Part shown: positions 45,301-58,400 of the stretch, piece after piece
Position numbering within the stretch: position 1 is the first letter of the stretch
How the letters are laid out: every line of letters begins with the position of its first letter
From: Papilionanthe hookeriana x Papilionanthe teres
Lineage: Eukaryota; Streptophyta; Magnoliopsida; Asparagales; Orchidaceae
DNA length: 64,000 nt
Direction: 5' to 3'
Assembly: GCA_022702705.1 (NCBI GenBank)
Contig: CM040430.1
Coordinates: forward strand, 12,181,324-12,245,323
Made by a program: the position numbers and the translations under genes
Notes under the pieces: generated by a model
Databases searched by the model: none
What the model was told of the DNA's origin: nothing
Seen by the model: the letters and a program-made list of their open reading frames with translations, nothing else

Positions 45301-48300
45301 TGTGGAGGGTCACGGGATCGCACCCGGCCGTAGACGATGACCGAGAGCCGTTGGATCGCGCGTGTATCAAGCGGACGGTTCGGATTGCGCCGGACCGGGG
45401 AATGATACGTGAACCGCGGGTCCCGGGATGGCCGACTCGGATGGCGGCGCCCAATCACAGCGCGACACGTACCCTTCGGAGCCGCCGATGTTTCGCCGGC
45501 GCCGCGTGGATAAGTAGATAAATAGGGTATTTAATGTATTTATTAAATATCGAAACTTTAAAAATTCATAACTTTGTGTAGGAAAATCAGAAAAATAAAA
45601 TAAAAATACCCTCTTGCTCAGATGAACAGAGGAGAATAATGTGGAAAAGAAATCATTTAATTTCATCAAGTATTTTATTTTTTATAATTTATTTACTCTC
45701 TGCATACATTTAATTCTCCATGCATGTATACAATTCACCATGGCATGAGACCATAGGGCTTTTGAAGCCTCTGAATTTGGGAACATTCCCCGAATTTTCC
45801 AAAGTCGGAGGTCATCCCTATGAAGAGTTATTGATTTTTCAAATTCATGTCACCGTTTTGAGTATTTTAATTCCAATAAATAGCATGTTGTGAAATAAAT
45901 TCTAGAAAAATTTGGTGATGTTCCTTATGACCAGAGAACCCTAGGAAAAATAGGTTTTGAGTTAGTTCATTTTAGACAACCCTAATTGGCTTAAACACTC
46001 AAAATAGAGTCTCTAATTAATTAGAGCTAACCATACATCAAATTGACTTCAAATCAATTCTCCATTGACCTTTAGGGTCAGAAGAACCCACCATAAAAAT
46101 TTGAGGTCAATTGGACTTGGTTAGCCCTATTAATTGGGTTGATTAAGCCATTTAGTCATTTTAAACTTTAAAAATTCATAACTTTCAAAATATCTTTCAA
46201 AAATTCACCAAATTGGTTTTGGAACCTCTCTGATATCAGGGGAATTTAAAAAAATTAAAATTTCAATTTTCTAAAAAAGTTGATTTTTAATATTATTTTA
46301 AAATTTTTAATAATTAAAAAAATAATAAAAATCACAAAAATAATAAAATTCACCAAAATGTCACATTTTGAATTTTAATCACTTAGGAACAAACCCCATA
46401 TTTTTCTTAGGCCTATTTGGTGAGATATTAATTTTTAAAGCTCTAGGGTAATTTTAAAATTAAAAAATGTATTTTCTAGCATTTTCACTAAAATAATTAT
46501 AATAAATCATAGAAAAATCAGAAAATTGCAAAATTTGCTTCTCTGATTTCCTTGATATCAGAGAGATTTTTGAAAAACATAAAATTCATTTTTCAACATT
46601 TATTTTATTTTTAAATTAATTAACACTCCAGAACTTAAAATATTTATAATAAAAATAATATAATTCAAAAAATCATCAAAATTGGTCCAAGTGGTCCCCT
46701 GGTCATTAGGAATGTCCCCTAATTTTCTTAAGGACAGAAACTTTCCCTTGGTCATGTTATTAAATTTTCCTTGGAAATCTCTATTTTCTACCAAAAATAA
46801 TTATATAAATAAATTAAATACAGAAAAATCACATTTTCTCCTCTCATGTCTTTATTGACATATGAGTGAAGTCACATAAAAATTTCAAGTTTATTTGAGT
46901 TCAATTTAGTGAGTTATGAAATTATTAAGCTTAAAGGGTAAAATGGTAATTAATTTTTTTTAATCCTTAATTAAAACTTTAGGTTTAATAAAAAATTAAC
47001 AAGTAAAATATTTGATCCTAATCTGATTTGGATGATTGAAATTTAATAATTGAAGGGTAGAAACCCATTAAGCAATTTAAAATGATTAAACTTTAATTAA
47101 ATAATTGATTAAATTTGGAAGAATAATAAAATTGGAATTATTAAAATAGGGATATTATTAGGAAGAGATTTATTCTTTAATTTAAAAAATCCCTAAATTA
47201 ATCATTTCATTAGTGTTTAATTCCTAATTAAAATGATAATTCAAATTTAAAATATTAAAAGACTTAATCATTAAACTAAAATTAAATTATTGAACTCTTT
47301 TAAAATTTTAATTAAAATTAAAATGAATAAAATTAAATTAAATTAAAAATTAAATTAAATCAAATTAAATCAAATTAAAAATTAAATTAAAAAATTAAAT
47401 CAAATTAAAAATTAAATTAAAAAATTAAATTAAATTAAATTAAATTAAAAATTAAATTAAATTAAATAAATTAAATTAAATTAAATTAAATTAAATCAAA
47501 TTAAATAAAAAAATTAATTAAATTAAATCAAATTAATTCAATGTAACATCAAATCAAACTAAATTGAATTAAATTGAATTAAATTAAATTAAATTAAATT
47601 AAATTAAATTGAATTAAGTAGAATTAAATAACATCACCTAAGACATAAAGAAATAAGCCTAAAATAACTTGAACACTATTCCAAATTTAAACCCTTCAAT
47701 TGAAATTAAGCTAAATCACAAACCATTTGAACACCAATTTACCCTCAAAAGCTTTAGTTATTATAACTCCTAAACAGAATATTAAATGAAATGTTACTAC
47801 ATTTATAGGACATTCAAATATCCTAGTTCACTGAGCAAGTTAACAAAACTTGAAAACTTCGGACGATCGATTCATTTACATAATTAAATTCATTTGGACT
47901 TAAAACAATCCTAGAAATATTGAAAAGATGTTTAAGATTCTTCTTAAGCACTTCCTCAATATGATAGGAAATTTATAAGAACAATTGAACTTAATTGTTA
48001 TTCGATGAAGAAAATCGTCTTCAAACCAAAAACACAAGGAACCTAGACGTCATAGGAAATGACTAGCTATAGGATTAGGAATTTGGTAGAAAACCATAAC
48101 CCTTACCTTAGCTTTACCTAGGAACTTGCTTAAATATTCTAACCGTGTTTTAAGTGCAGCTTGGGATGACGGGAAGACCCTCCAGGTACGCTTTTATTTT
48201 ATTGCGATTTACTTTACGGTAATTTATTTAATCGCATCGCACTTATTTTTCTTGCATGATAAACAACAATTGCATGAAAACCTACACCTTTAGGACAGAA

Positions 48301-49730
48301 ACCAAAACTGAAACCCATAACTAAATTAAAAGACACTACAAGATAAAATTCACCTCCACAACATTTCAAAATATAAGACAACTCAAAATTTAATCACAAA
48401 CGTAACACAAAACTACAATTACAACCGAATTAAAACGTCCCGTTGGATGATCGGGAATACCTCGGATGATGTAACCTACGTGTTGCTAACGGGATTTCCC
48501 ACGGTCTAAATGAAAGTGTGGAACTCATTCAATTGAGTTTAGCAAATTCATCCGGACTAAGTGAATCCGATAAAAATAATGATGCCGGAAGGATGGAACC
48601 GTGGGATCTTAACCGGTGTTGTTATAATCAACTTTAAGATTTGTTTTAATTAAAACACAAAAAACACTTGGAAATTAAGACTTCTCTAAACCAAAACACT
48701 TTCCTCATCCCCTGATTTATGATTTCTAAAACTAAACCTCTGCAACAACAAGGAGCTCGGAGCATGGTGGGCAGCACGACCATCGTCGTCAGCAAAACTT
48801 GAACCTACTTCAGCAAAACTTTCCTAGAATTAAACAACAAAGCCATAGGATTTCGAGGTAGTTTGCCTAGTGCAACATAAATCCTCAACTCTTCGTTAGG
48901 CATTTGCATTGCAAATTAAGCCCTAACCGGTCTTAGATTCCGAGGCGACCGTCCGATACGACATTAACCCTCATATCTTCCAGTCTATTTGTATGATTCT
49001 ATCATATAAATATAAGCCCTAATTAATTAAAATTGGCAAGATTAAAACATTAAATAAACATTAGGACTTTCCTAAATCCAAGCCAAACAATAGGATAGTC
49101 GGGAGATTATCGAAGTTCACTTCGAATCCGTAATTTCTCCTACTTTTCTTCCTTTGAATTCCCAAAATAAAATGTTCCAAACTTGATCCATTCCCTATCG
49201 AGATTCAAAAATTCAATTCTTTGAAAACTTAAACTTTGAAATTCTTGAGAGCAGAATTATTGATTATTATCGAGAGTTTTCTTAGGTGATTCCCGTCACT
49301 TAAGATGTAATTAACTATAGAGGCTTGCCCTTATATGGAATTTTAAAGAACCCGAGTAATATAAACCCCGTTTAATGTTTTCATATTAAGCAGGGAATTT
49401 GTCGGCTTATAAAATTGGTTCGCAGTACCAAACAGATGTCACAAATCTTCTAGTTTATTTAACCGAGCCCCACCATCAAGCAAGTGTGTTTATCCTTGGG
49501 ATAGATACACGGTTCAGTGATGCGGTGCTCGTTTATATAAACTATTTGGGATGTGAGATCGGTTTGATTTCATATCTTAAAATCTTCAAATTTAAAATTA
49601 TTTTCAAAATCAAATACTACTTTCTAAATTATATCTATATTTAAATTAAATTTAAAATTCGCCGACAACTTCTGTAGGCGACCCCTTTTAAAAAAAAATA
49701 TACAACACTCAACCTAAAAATATGCCGACA
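42342..49730 (+). repeat. 3' LTR of the Ogre element (7389 bp)
   Basis: Starts TGTTGACCTC and ends TATGCCGACA, collinear with 22031-29381. It contains the same G-poor U3 (about 42860-44480), TATA-like TATTTAAA at 44706-44713, the AAATT microsatellite (47320-47620) and an internal LTR-end/PBS-like junction (about 49662-49683). It is followed by the target duplication ACTAC. Confidence 0.9.
47320..47620. repeat. AAATT pentanucleotide microsatellite in the Ogre 3' LTR
   Basis: Counterpart of 26960-27265, with a slightly different arrangement of AAATT and AAAAATT units. Confidence 0.9.
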
Positions 49731-49735
49731 ACTAC

Positions 49736-50460
49736 TGCAGCATTGTTGGCTCACAACCAGCGGAAGCAGAATGCAGAGGAAAGCTCTAATGGTAATTGTT
49801 TATATGTTAAGGGTAATCGGGATCGTGAAAGTAAGGAGGAGAAGGAGAATTCGGAAGGTCAAAGCCTAAATGCAAGAAGATTCGTTGCTTTAAGTGTAAG
49901 GAACTCGGGACATATGAGGAGAGATTGTCCAATGCTCAAGAAGGAGACTCGTAATGTATCTTCCAGGGCCGCGAATATGGTACGAGTGATACGATTACAT
50001 GCTGATAGTGATGCACTTTCGCTTACAACAACTCAGTTAAAGGATGGATGGATTCTTGATTCAGGATGTTCTCATCACATAACACCGAACAGGGAGTGGT
50101 TTTCTTCATACAAGTTATCTGATTCTGGTTCAGTCTATTTGGGTGATAATAGACGTTACAATATTGCTGGTACTGGTAAAGTCAGAATTCAGATGTATGA
50201 TGGCACTGTCAGAACATTATGTGATGTCAGACATGTTCCGCAGTTGAAAAAGAATTTGATTTCCTCGGGCACTCTACACGAACTGGTTTCATTTCTAAGG
50301 CAGATGAGGATAGGGAAATCATCAGAATTGTTAAGGGTGCACTGACTGTGATGAAAGGGAAGATCACTGCAGGTAACATCTATAAACTGTTGGGAGTACA
50401 GTTGCAGGTGGAGATCGCTCTGTTGGAACATATGATAGAAATGCAGCAGGAACTTTGACC
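49736..50460 (+). pseudogene. Copia-type gag C-terminus and protease start, after the Ogre insertion
   Basis: Continues the gag cut at 22030: LLAHNQRKQNAEESSNGN, a damaged zinc knuckle (the second half SGHMRRDCP is clear; the first Cys pair is lost in a shift), then the copia protease GWILDSGCSHHITPNREWF with the catalytic DSG. It goes on with YNIAGTGKVRIQMYDGTVRT and VRHVPQLKKNLIS. The reading stays open to 50345 and can be followed in a shifted frame to about 50460. Integrase and RT never appear. The Met at 49722 lies in the LTR and is not a real start. Confidence 0.8.
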
Positions 50461-50504
50461 AAGCCAGGTTAGATGGTTTGGTGGCCCAACCCACTGGTGT
50501 AAGA

Positions 50505-50712
50505 AACACCATGATCTATTTCTCCTAAAGGGCTGGATATTCGCAAGGTGGAGATTTTCTCCTAAGGGCTGGATATTCACAAAGGTGGAGATTGTTAGAT
50601 GTATTTCTCCTAAGGGGTTGGATATTTGCTAAGGTGGAGATTTGTTTGGTAGGCATATATACCGGGTGAAGCATTTCTCCTAAGGTGCTAGATATTCGCC
50701 AAGGTGTAGAAT
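50505..50712 (+). repeat. Four tandem PPT-containing units before the copia-like 3' LTR
   Basis: Units beginning TTTCTCCTAAGG and ending AAGGTGGAGATT recur at about 50519, 50559, 50602 and 50668. The last joins the LTR start. The second unit is followed by TTGTTAGATGTA, a diverged copy of the LTR start (TTGTTAGGTATGA), so the duplication includes the PPT/LTR junction. Confidence 0.75.
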
Positions 50713-51008
50713 TGTTAGGTATGACTCATATCTATGGAGGGAGTTTCTTGGTGAAGAGGCGTGACTCTCGGTGAAAAGGAGTGTCTCTGAAGTTAGTGGG
50801 TTGGGGGAGCGGGGCGTGTTTGTAATTTATCCATGGGTTTTTTCTATAAATAGATGTGTAATCCTCTGGATATGTAACTCCTCTGAAATAGTGAAATTCG
50901 CCGGCTCGCTCCCGAGGATGTAGGCAATTCTTTGCCGAACCTCATTAAATCTCGTGTTCTTCTGACTTGTGTCGATTCTTGTTTTCGTTCTGAATTATTT
51001 TCATAACA
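50713..51008 (+). repeat. 3' LTR of the copia-like element
   Basis: 296 bp, closely matching 19855-20156 and ending CATAACA, followed by the target duplication AGTAA (51009-51013). Confidence 0.9.
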
Positions 51009-51169
51009 AGTAACTGAGTATGTGTTTTACATGTAAAATAAATTCTTTTTGTCCTCTAAGCCGCTTCCTTTTTATCTCTATGTACTCGACCTTTCATACA
51101 ACACAAATATGTAAATATATCACTCTGCACAAATCAAGAATATAAATGTGTGAATTTGAATGCCTCGAA

Positions 51170-51903
51170 TAGGGCTGTCAAAAAAGCTCGTTGTTCGCGA
51201 ACATTTCATGTTCGGTTCGCTAATAAGTTCGTGTTCGATTCGTTCGATAAGCAACAAGACGAACACGGACAAATTTTTTCGTTCAGTTTGTTAAACGAAC
51301 CAAACACGAATAATTATGTATTCGTTCGTGTTCGGTTCGTTATTATTCGAAATATAAAATAATTTGAAATAATTATATATAAAAAATTTATGATATTTTA
51401 AAAATAATTATATATTATAAAAATTTATCATATTTTAAATAATTAAACATCTATAAATTATAATATAAGATAAATTAATAATAATATTATTATTATAGTA
51501 TTAATTATATCAATATAATTATTATAATAATATAATTAATATATTATACTATATATTAAAATAAAACCCTAAATAAAATCCTAGACAACTTATTTGGTTT
51601 GCTTCATTTTGTGGGAGTATGGATTACCTGATGTGTACGAAATACTAGATCAATTTGCTTCATTTTGAGGAAGTATGCTATCAAAGCTAGGGTTGTTGAA
51701 AAAGCTCGTTGTTCGCGAACAGTTCGTGTTCGGTTCGCCATGAAGTTCGTGTTCGATTCGTTCGATAAGCTAACGAGACGAACACGAACAATTTTTTTTC
51801 GTTCGGTTTGTTAAACGAACCAAATACGAACAGTGATGTGTTCAAACATTTCGAATACGAACACTAGCTCTGTTCGTTCGTGTTCGGTTCGTTTACACCG
51901 CTA
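51170..51903. mobile_element. hAT-like non-autonomous DNA element with TTCG-rich ends
   Basis: Ends TAGGGCTGTCAAA at the left and, read inward from the right, TAGCGGTGTAAAC. Flanks GCCTCGAA (51162-51169) and GACTCGAA (51904-51911) are an 8-bp duplication with one mismatch; 8 bp is the hAT size. Both ends carry dense GTTCGTGTTCGGTTCG-type repeats (51185-51350 and 51700-51900) around an A/T-rich core. A second left-end copy (CTAGGGTTGTTGAAAAAGC) starts near 51687, so the structure may be a duplication or a short element beside a longer one. The open frame at 51150-51362 is repeat-derived. Confidence 0.6.
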
Positions 51904-52419
51904 GACTCGAATGATAACGAACAAGAGAAAATAAGGAAAATAGATAAAAAAAAATAAAACCAAACATTTTGATGTCATAATATATCTTGATTTAGAAATA
52001 TCTCCACTACTAAAGAAGCTTCCTGATATCTATCCTTTTATGTTTTATTCCCTCGCATTAACCTCGTGCGACCGCCGTCTGTTCAACCGGAGAAGGAGAG
52101 TCAAACTTTCCCGCCAATCGAACCAGCAAGCCAAAAGCCAAAATAAAAACCAAATTACTCACCGCACATAGCCGCCTTTCTGCTCCACATACACACTACC
52201 GGACAATGTCCAGATTCATAACCCCAAAGTCCTCCTCCCGCTGATCTTGACCGCAATACCGCCCAGGTTCGCGCTACCCTTTTTAGGCACATGTCTCATT
52301 CTTATAAATTGCCAGATCACTCCCCACTCTGTCAAATCATAATCCACTAATTAATTCTCCCATTGGATTAATCCCCTTCCCCTTTTTTGTCCTTTTGATC
52401 GCCGGAAGCCATCTCGGCG
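51904..52419 (+). promoter_or_regulatory. APS upstream region, promoter and 5' leader
   Basis: Unique-looking DNA between the hAT-like element and the APS start. TTATAAAT at 52303-52310 is a good TATA candidate 110 bp before the ATG, leaving a leader of about 80 bases if transcription starts about 30 bases downstream. GTCTC at 52293-52297 is the reverse complement of GAGAC, the core of the sulfur-responsive element described in Arabidopsis; a 5-bp match is weak on its own. Confidence 0.5.
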
Positions 52420-55400
52420 ATGGCTTCTATGGAAACTTTCATGGTGAAATCTCCGTGCAGCAATCTTCGACTTACCGGAACCCGACGAACCGATTTCGCC
52501 GGCGTCGCCTCCGCTGCCGGCTTCCGGCGGGTCTTACGCTGCTCCGCTAGGGTTCGGTGCGGCCTGATTGAGCCGGATGGCGGGAAGCTGGTGGAGCTGG
52601 TGGCGAAGGTAGGAACGGAGCGGGAGGCTCTTCGGAAGGAGGCTACGATGGCGGGGTGTTTGCCGCGGATTAAGCTATCGAGGATCGATTTGCAGTGGGT
52701 GCATGTGTTGAGTGAGGGGTGGGCGAGCCCGCTCCGGGGCTTCATGAGAGAAGCCGAGTTCCTCCAAACTCTTCATTTTAATTGCCTGCGGATGCCGGAC
52801 GGCTCTGTGGTCAATATGTCGGTGCCGATCGTGCTCGCGATTGACGATGAGCAGAAGCGGGTTGTTGAAGGGCGAGATAGGGTTGTGCTTGCTGATTTTA
52901 ATAACAATCCCATTGCCATTCTTAAAGAGTAAGAAGAAATTTCCATACAGTCGACTGGATTCTTATTTTTTGTTTTATTATTTTTTTTTGTGATTAAACT
53001 GGCATTAGTTTATTTATTGGAGAATGGTTTTTTTGTTTTATTATTTTTGGTGATAAGTTGTGTCGCTTGCTTTTACATTGAATTCAGGGGTGTTGTTTGA
53101 GGTTGAACTAATTCCGACGTTTTCTTTGAATTATTTATGTGTTGATTTATACAGCAAATTTCTAATTGATGACCGGTGTTTGTTGGGAGGACTTTAATTC
53201 AATACTCTACATAATTTATCTTTTTTTTTTTCCTTATCGGATAAGAAATTAAGATTGGAATCCTTAATAGCATGGGAAAACATGGCTCCTTTTTCTAGTT
53301 CAAGGTGCAGATAGTAGTTTCAATCGATTGTCAAAGTAATTTTAATCGACTTTTAGTTTATCCTGTTTTTATATCCTTATGGTCTGTTTTTCAGTTTCCC
53401 TGAAACTTTCATTACTGATTAACATCTGAATTATCATTTGATTTATCGTGTTTCTTTTTTACCTTTTATTTTACTATTAAAATTATCTAATACCATGAGA
53501 AGCAATCAAGTTCAATTATATTTCAAGTTTTTCTTAGCATTTTGGTTATATTTAATGTCATTTTATTATTTTGGATCAACATGATGGAGGAAGACATTAC
53601 CCTTTCTAATTTTCAAAATGGAAAAAGATTTAAGGAAAACACTTTCCTTTTTTTGTACAAAAGTACCCAAGTCATTGTATTAATTTTACTATGAAATATA
53701 CGAAGTGCACCTTGGTTAATGCTAGAATCATGTAGATGATGCAGAGTACGTCAGTACTGCTGAAACCTAACTGATCACCACGTTTGAGTGATATTATTAT
53801 GACAAACAGTTGTAATTTAAATGGACAGATTATTTTCTTTACACAGCTTAGCTTTATCATTCAATAAAACCGTTTTTGTGTGTTGTAACCAGTTTACAAT
53901 CTTGTTTTGAATGTGATTGGTAGCTTTTCAATTTTATTTTCGAAGTTAATGCTGTTATTCAAGGTCAGTCATGCAGGATGGGTTGATACTGTGATCAAAA
54001 GTTTGTCATTTTGGTTGCCATTATATATCTTTTAGTTGATCTATCTAAGCTTGTCAAATGTTACCTTGTCTTTTTCCAGAGTTATTTTTATATCAAATAT
54101 TCTACTCACTTAAAAATAAACACTTTTAAAATAGAAAATAATGAATTTTCATGAGACCATTTGGTTCCTTGTCGTTTACATAGTCATATTCATTAAAAAA
54201 CTAATATATTGATGTTGATTGTTTAGTTTAATAATATAACAAGAAGTTGACTATTGATGGTAGGTTGATATAAAATTATAAAATCTATGTCAAAATTTTG
54301 TTAATGCCTCCAATTTTGTCAAGCTTGAATGAAGTAGTTTAGGGTGCAACTTAAAATTTTTAAGAAAATGGTGGTGTGGGGGCGGTAGCCCAATAGTATG
54401 ATAATTTACTACTTTTGCACATGCACACACACAGGCGATCGCACAATTGTATGATATTTTACTATTTTTTCATATGCACACGTGTGTATGCATGCACACG
54501 TACATTTAATTAGTATTTTGTGACTGACATGTAAGCCACCTCTTTTTCACTTGTAGCTGCTTCTTCGACGTATTGAATTCTTAAAAAAAATATATATTGA
54601 ATTCTTTTATACTGCTCGTGATTTTTTAGCATCTTGGTCTTTTTCATATAAATCAGTTTGCTCTTTAATTTTAATTTTGGGGCTCATTTTTTGTTGTTAC
54701 AGTTTCAAAATGTATGAAATCTTAATGTTGGATTATAAAGAAAACATTCATAGACTTATTGAGCGAGGTAAAAGTTTGTATATTTTGATGGATGAATGTC
54801 AAATTTAAGAAGTATAGAATGAATAGCCAAATAAAAAAAAAAAAAAGAAATATAGACTAAACAATATTTATATTAGAGGGATTTATGTTAGTATCATGTT
54901 TTCAAGATAAGTTAGTAGAAAATAAGCTTTGGTTAATTAGCATTTTATGAAAGGTTAATGTAGAAATAGGGAATAATAATTAAAGTGGAAGAAAGAAGAA
55001 AGAAAAGTGATGGATTGTATTTCACATGGATAAAAGTTGTGCATTAAGTTTTGCAAATAATACATTTAACACCTCATGCAGTACATATCAATAACAAATA
55101 GATATTTATAAAGCTAGACCCAAAATAATTGGGGATAAGATTAAATATGATTATGATTTCTATCTTATGGCACTGCACTTGATATATATTAGAATAAGAC
55201 TACCATTAAATTTCTGTTATAGAAGATTGTATTTGGAGTAACTATGATGAATCACAAAGTACTTGTGAAAATGATCAATCCTCACTTGCAATAACAAAAA
55301 AATTATATAGTTCAGTATAAGTTAGCCTATGTCCACTGTAGAAGGGGGAGAATTTATGTTGCTAACAAAAAAAACACAGTTGTGGTGTACAAAAATAGTA

Positions 55401-58400
55401 CAGTCCTCTGTCATTCTTAAAATTTAATTCCACCCTCACTTGGTAAAAAAAGGGGAAGCCTTAACTCACACATGATAAGTAAAGGAAAAATAATTTAAGA
55501 GTGAACGAAAATAAGAATTAAAGAAATATTAGAAAACTACCTGCTTAAGAAGTTCTTAGAGAAGGCATCACTGGTTCTTTGATATAAACAAACTTATATT
55601 CTCTTTTTCTATTTCTCTCTCTCTCTTTTTTCTTTTTTTTTTAATCTGAATTCCTTCACAACTCCATAATAACTTTCATATTGCCATGTGCAGTCACGCC
55701 AACTAAGCTTCCATACATCAACTTTATACATTGCAAAATTACCAAACTTGGTAAAATCACCAAATCCATTTGCTAGCTTTCATGTGAGAAACAAAATTAC
55801 TATCTTGTCTTGTTATTCACGCACGGATATTGAATCAATACCTGATAAATATCCTAACTTGTTTTCAATCTTACTCATAAGATAGCTTGAAGTTTACCGC
55901 ACTGAGTGATGCATGCTATCGAGTCATTACCTAATAAACCTCCCTTTTTAGTCAATATTATGGTAATGCTCGATCTCTTTTGTGACTTTCTCTATGGCAT
56001 GCTGAATTTTATTAGGTTTAGAAGACGTTAGAATTGATACTTGCGAGATGCTATCTTGCTCAAATGTTGCATTATGATGTCATGCTATTAAGTAGTTTGA
56101 ACTTTATTGTGCTCCTTCTATTCATACCCTTAAAAATTCTCCTCACCTTAAATGCTTTAATAATATGATTTGGCACTGGGACAGATTGAGCAACATAAAA
56201 TTGATCCTCCCAATCATCTCCAGAATTCTTAATACAAATTTGTGCTTTTTATTTTTTTGGAACCTTTCCTATAGCTTAGAATCTAATTCTCCTTTGTTTC
56301 ACCAAAGTGTGATGTTTCACTGAAGCTAATATATATAATACTTCACTGCTAAACTTTTCAATTTGTAACACAGATAGTCCACGAGCTTTTTGTACCTTTA
56401 GTATACCTAAAGCACTCTCACAAACTTTACGATATTAGCATTACCTAAGACAATATATTTTATAACACTTGTAGCACTTTTGAATATTATATTTTTTATT
56501 AAATTTATACACTTAGTTCTGCAAGAAAAAAGAAAGATAAATAAAAAGCAAAAAAAAAAAGTCACACCATCATCTTCCATCGGCTTTATAATGCTAGAAC
56601 CTCCATTCTTGCAACTATTAATTTATAAAATCAGAGGTTGACGAGTGCAATGGTGTGGTGGTGTTAATGATAAGGAAAATTAAATCATGATGGAGTGATA
56701 CTTAACTGTCTCCTGACTTTATAATTCTAGAATCTTCGGTCTTATCACAATACTATTATTATTAATGATAAGAAAAATTTAATCATGGTGCGGTGGTACT
56801 TAGTTGACTCTTGAATTTGTAATACTAGAATCTCCAGTCTTACCACCACACTATTATTAGATTACTCCGATGTTCTTGCTCGTCTGTGATGATTTTAATG
56901 GTGTTGGCATTGATGGTGATGTTGGTGGTAGTGATGATAATGTACAGGATAAATACATCAAAAGGATTTGAAGAATTTCTATTGATCAATCGGAAAGATT
57001 GTTGTAATGGACTAAATTGTTAGTTTGATCCATCACAACCATTTTAGGCCTTGATGTAGATACTACTGCTTGCTGTCTAAGCATGTGATGCAAACATAAA
57101 AACCTAAAAGCTTCGAAGAGTCCCAAGAAAGTTGTCATATGTTTTCATGACACATTTTCTTCTTAAACCATACACATTTTCATGCCTACAAATTCTCACA
57201 CGTTTTCAAAATTGTTGATCACGTGATATTTTTTTGATAAGATTATGATGAGATGGTGAGCCTGTATAATTTCTTTTTTTTTCTTTTAATGATGATATTA
57301 TATATAGATAGTATTGATGTTAGTGGGTATGCATCAAAGAGGATTGAGTTACCGCTAATGCTACAGCGTTCAACTCACCGTTTTTAACCTAAAAACTAAA
57401 GTCAACGGGTGAGAAGTTGGCTAATTGGTATTTCTAAATGCTTTGAAGATCTTTTTTTTTATATTGGAACCTTTTACGTTGGACATCACTCCCTTTCTGA
57501 AAGCCACTTTATTTTGAATCATGGTCAACCTTGGTAGTAGCTATTAAGACCCATGGGAGCTTCAAACCACATCAAGTATTAATCCAACTAAATCACTAGC
57601 TCTGATATAATTTGTTAGGGAGTTTGAAAGAAAGAAGAGCAAAAGTGGTCAAACTCATCTTAAACCCAAATCTTATGCTCATGTGTGAGTGCCATTCACT
57701 TATACTATCTGTTATGATCTGAGGCAGAAATCAACACATCTTTCCACAGAAAATTATGACAAATACGAATATTTTTTTCAATTATGCAAACAACTCACAC
57801 AAATACATAAGATAAACACTACAATTTGAGAGATTGGCGATCTCTTCCAATTACTACAATTCAAGAGGTAGGAAATCTCTCCCAAGTCCTAAACCTAAGA
57901 CTCACAACTCAGTTTCATGCATAAACCTAACCCTAAACATAATAAGCCTATTTATACCCAACGACAATAATAATAAAAGACTAAATTTCCCTTAGGTATC
58001 CAAAAGATGAACTTGCCCTTAGACTAGGCATACATGTAACAAGACTCCCCTCCCAAAAGACACATTGTCCTCAAGGTGGGAAAAAATTAGACTGCTACTT
58101 GATCAAGCCAGGCGACTTCCACCTGGCGTCATTATCTGACTATTTTTTTCCATTTAATCAGTATCCATAGTGACTCACATAAGTTCGAAATGTAGTATTG
58201 TGCACAACCTTTGGACCCATCTGAATTGGTTGTGGTCTTATATCCAATCAATTTTAGGGAGTAGCAAAACCCCAAATAGCTCATCTCGTGGCTTACCGAT
58301 CATCAAAAAGTTTGTCAACTCAGTCTCACGTGTCTGTTCCATCTCTTCCAACTTTGGTCCAACTTGCTTTTGTTTGTCCAAGCCATCCGAATGTCATATT

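Larger units (their letters stand above)
22031..49730 (+). mobile_element. Ogre/Tat-lineage Ty3/gypsy retrotransposon, 27.7 kb, with 7.4-kb LTRs and an AlkB-like gene
   Basis: Bounded by two very similar LTRs with TG...CA ends and a near-perfect 5-bp target duplication. Internal order: PBS, ORF1-position remnants, gag, protease, RT, RNase H, second RNase H of archaeal type (the mark of the Tat lineage), integrase, AlkB-like oxygenase, Lys-rich ORF, 82-bp tandem array, PPT. Great length, long LTRs, coding remnants before gag and 3' tandem repeats are the known hallmarks of Ogre elements. Many small frameshifts break every coding domain, yet the LTRs remain very alike by eye. It is inserted into the gag of a copia-like element. 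Confidence 0.9.
19855..51008 (+). mobile_element. Non-autonomous copia-like LTR element (gag and protease only), split by the Ogre element
   Basis: LTRs at 19855-20156 and 50713-51008 share their ends (TGTTAGGTATGACTC ... TTTTCATAACA). They are flanked by the identical 5-bp duplication AGTAA at 19850-19854 and 51009-51013. The PBS is of tRNA-iMet type. Without the 27.7-kb Ogre insertion and its duplicated target site the element is about 3.4 kb. It encodes a UBN2-type Gag and the start of a copia protease, then passes straight to the PPT with no integrase, RT or RNase H. This layout matches the plant class called TR-GAG (terminal-repeat elements with a gag domain). Confidence 0.85.
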
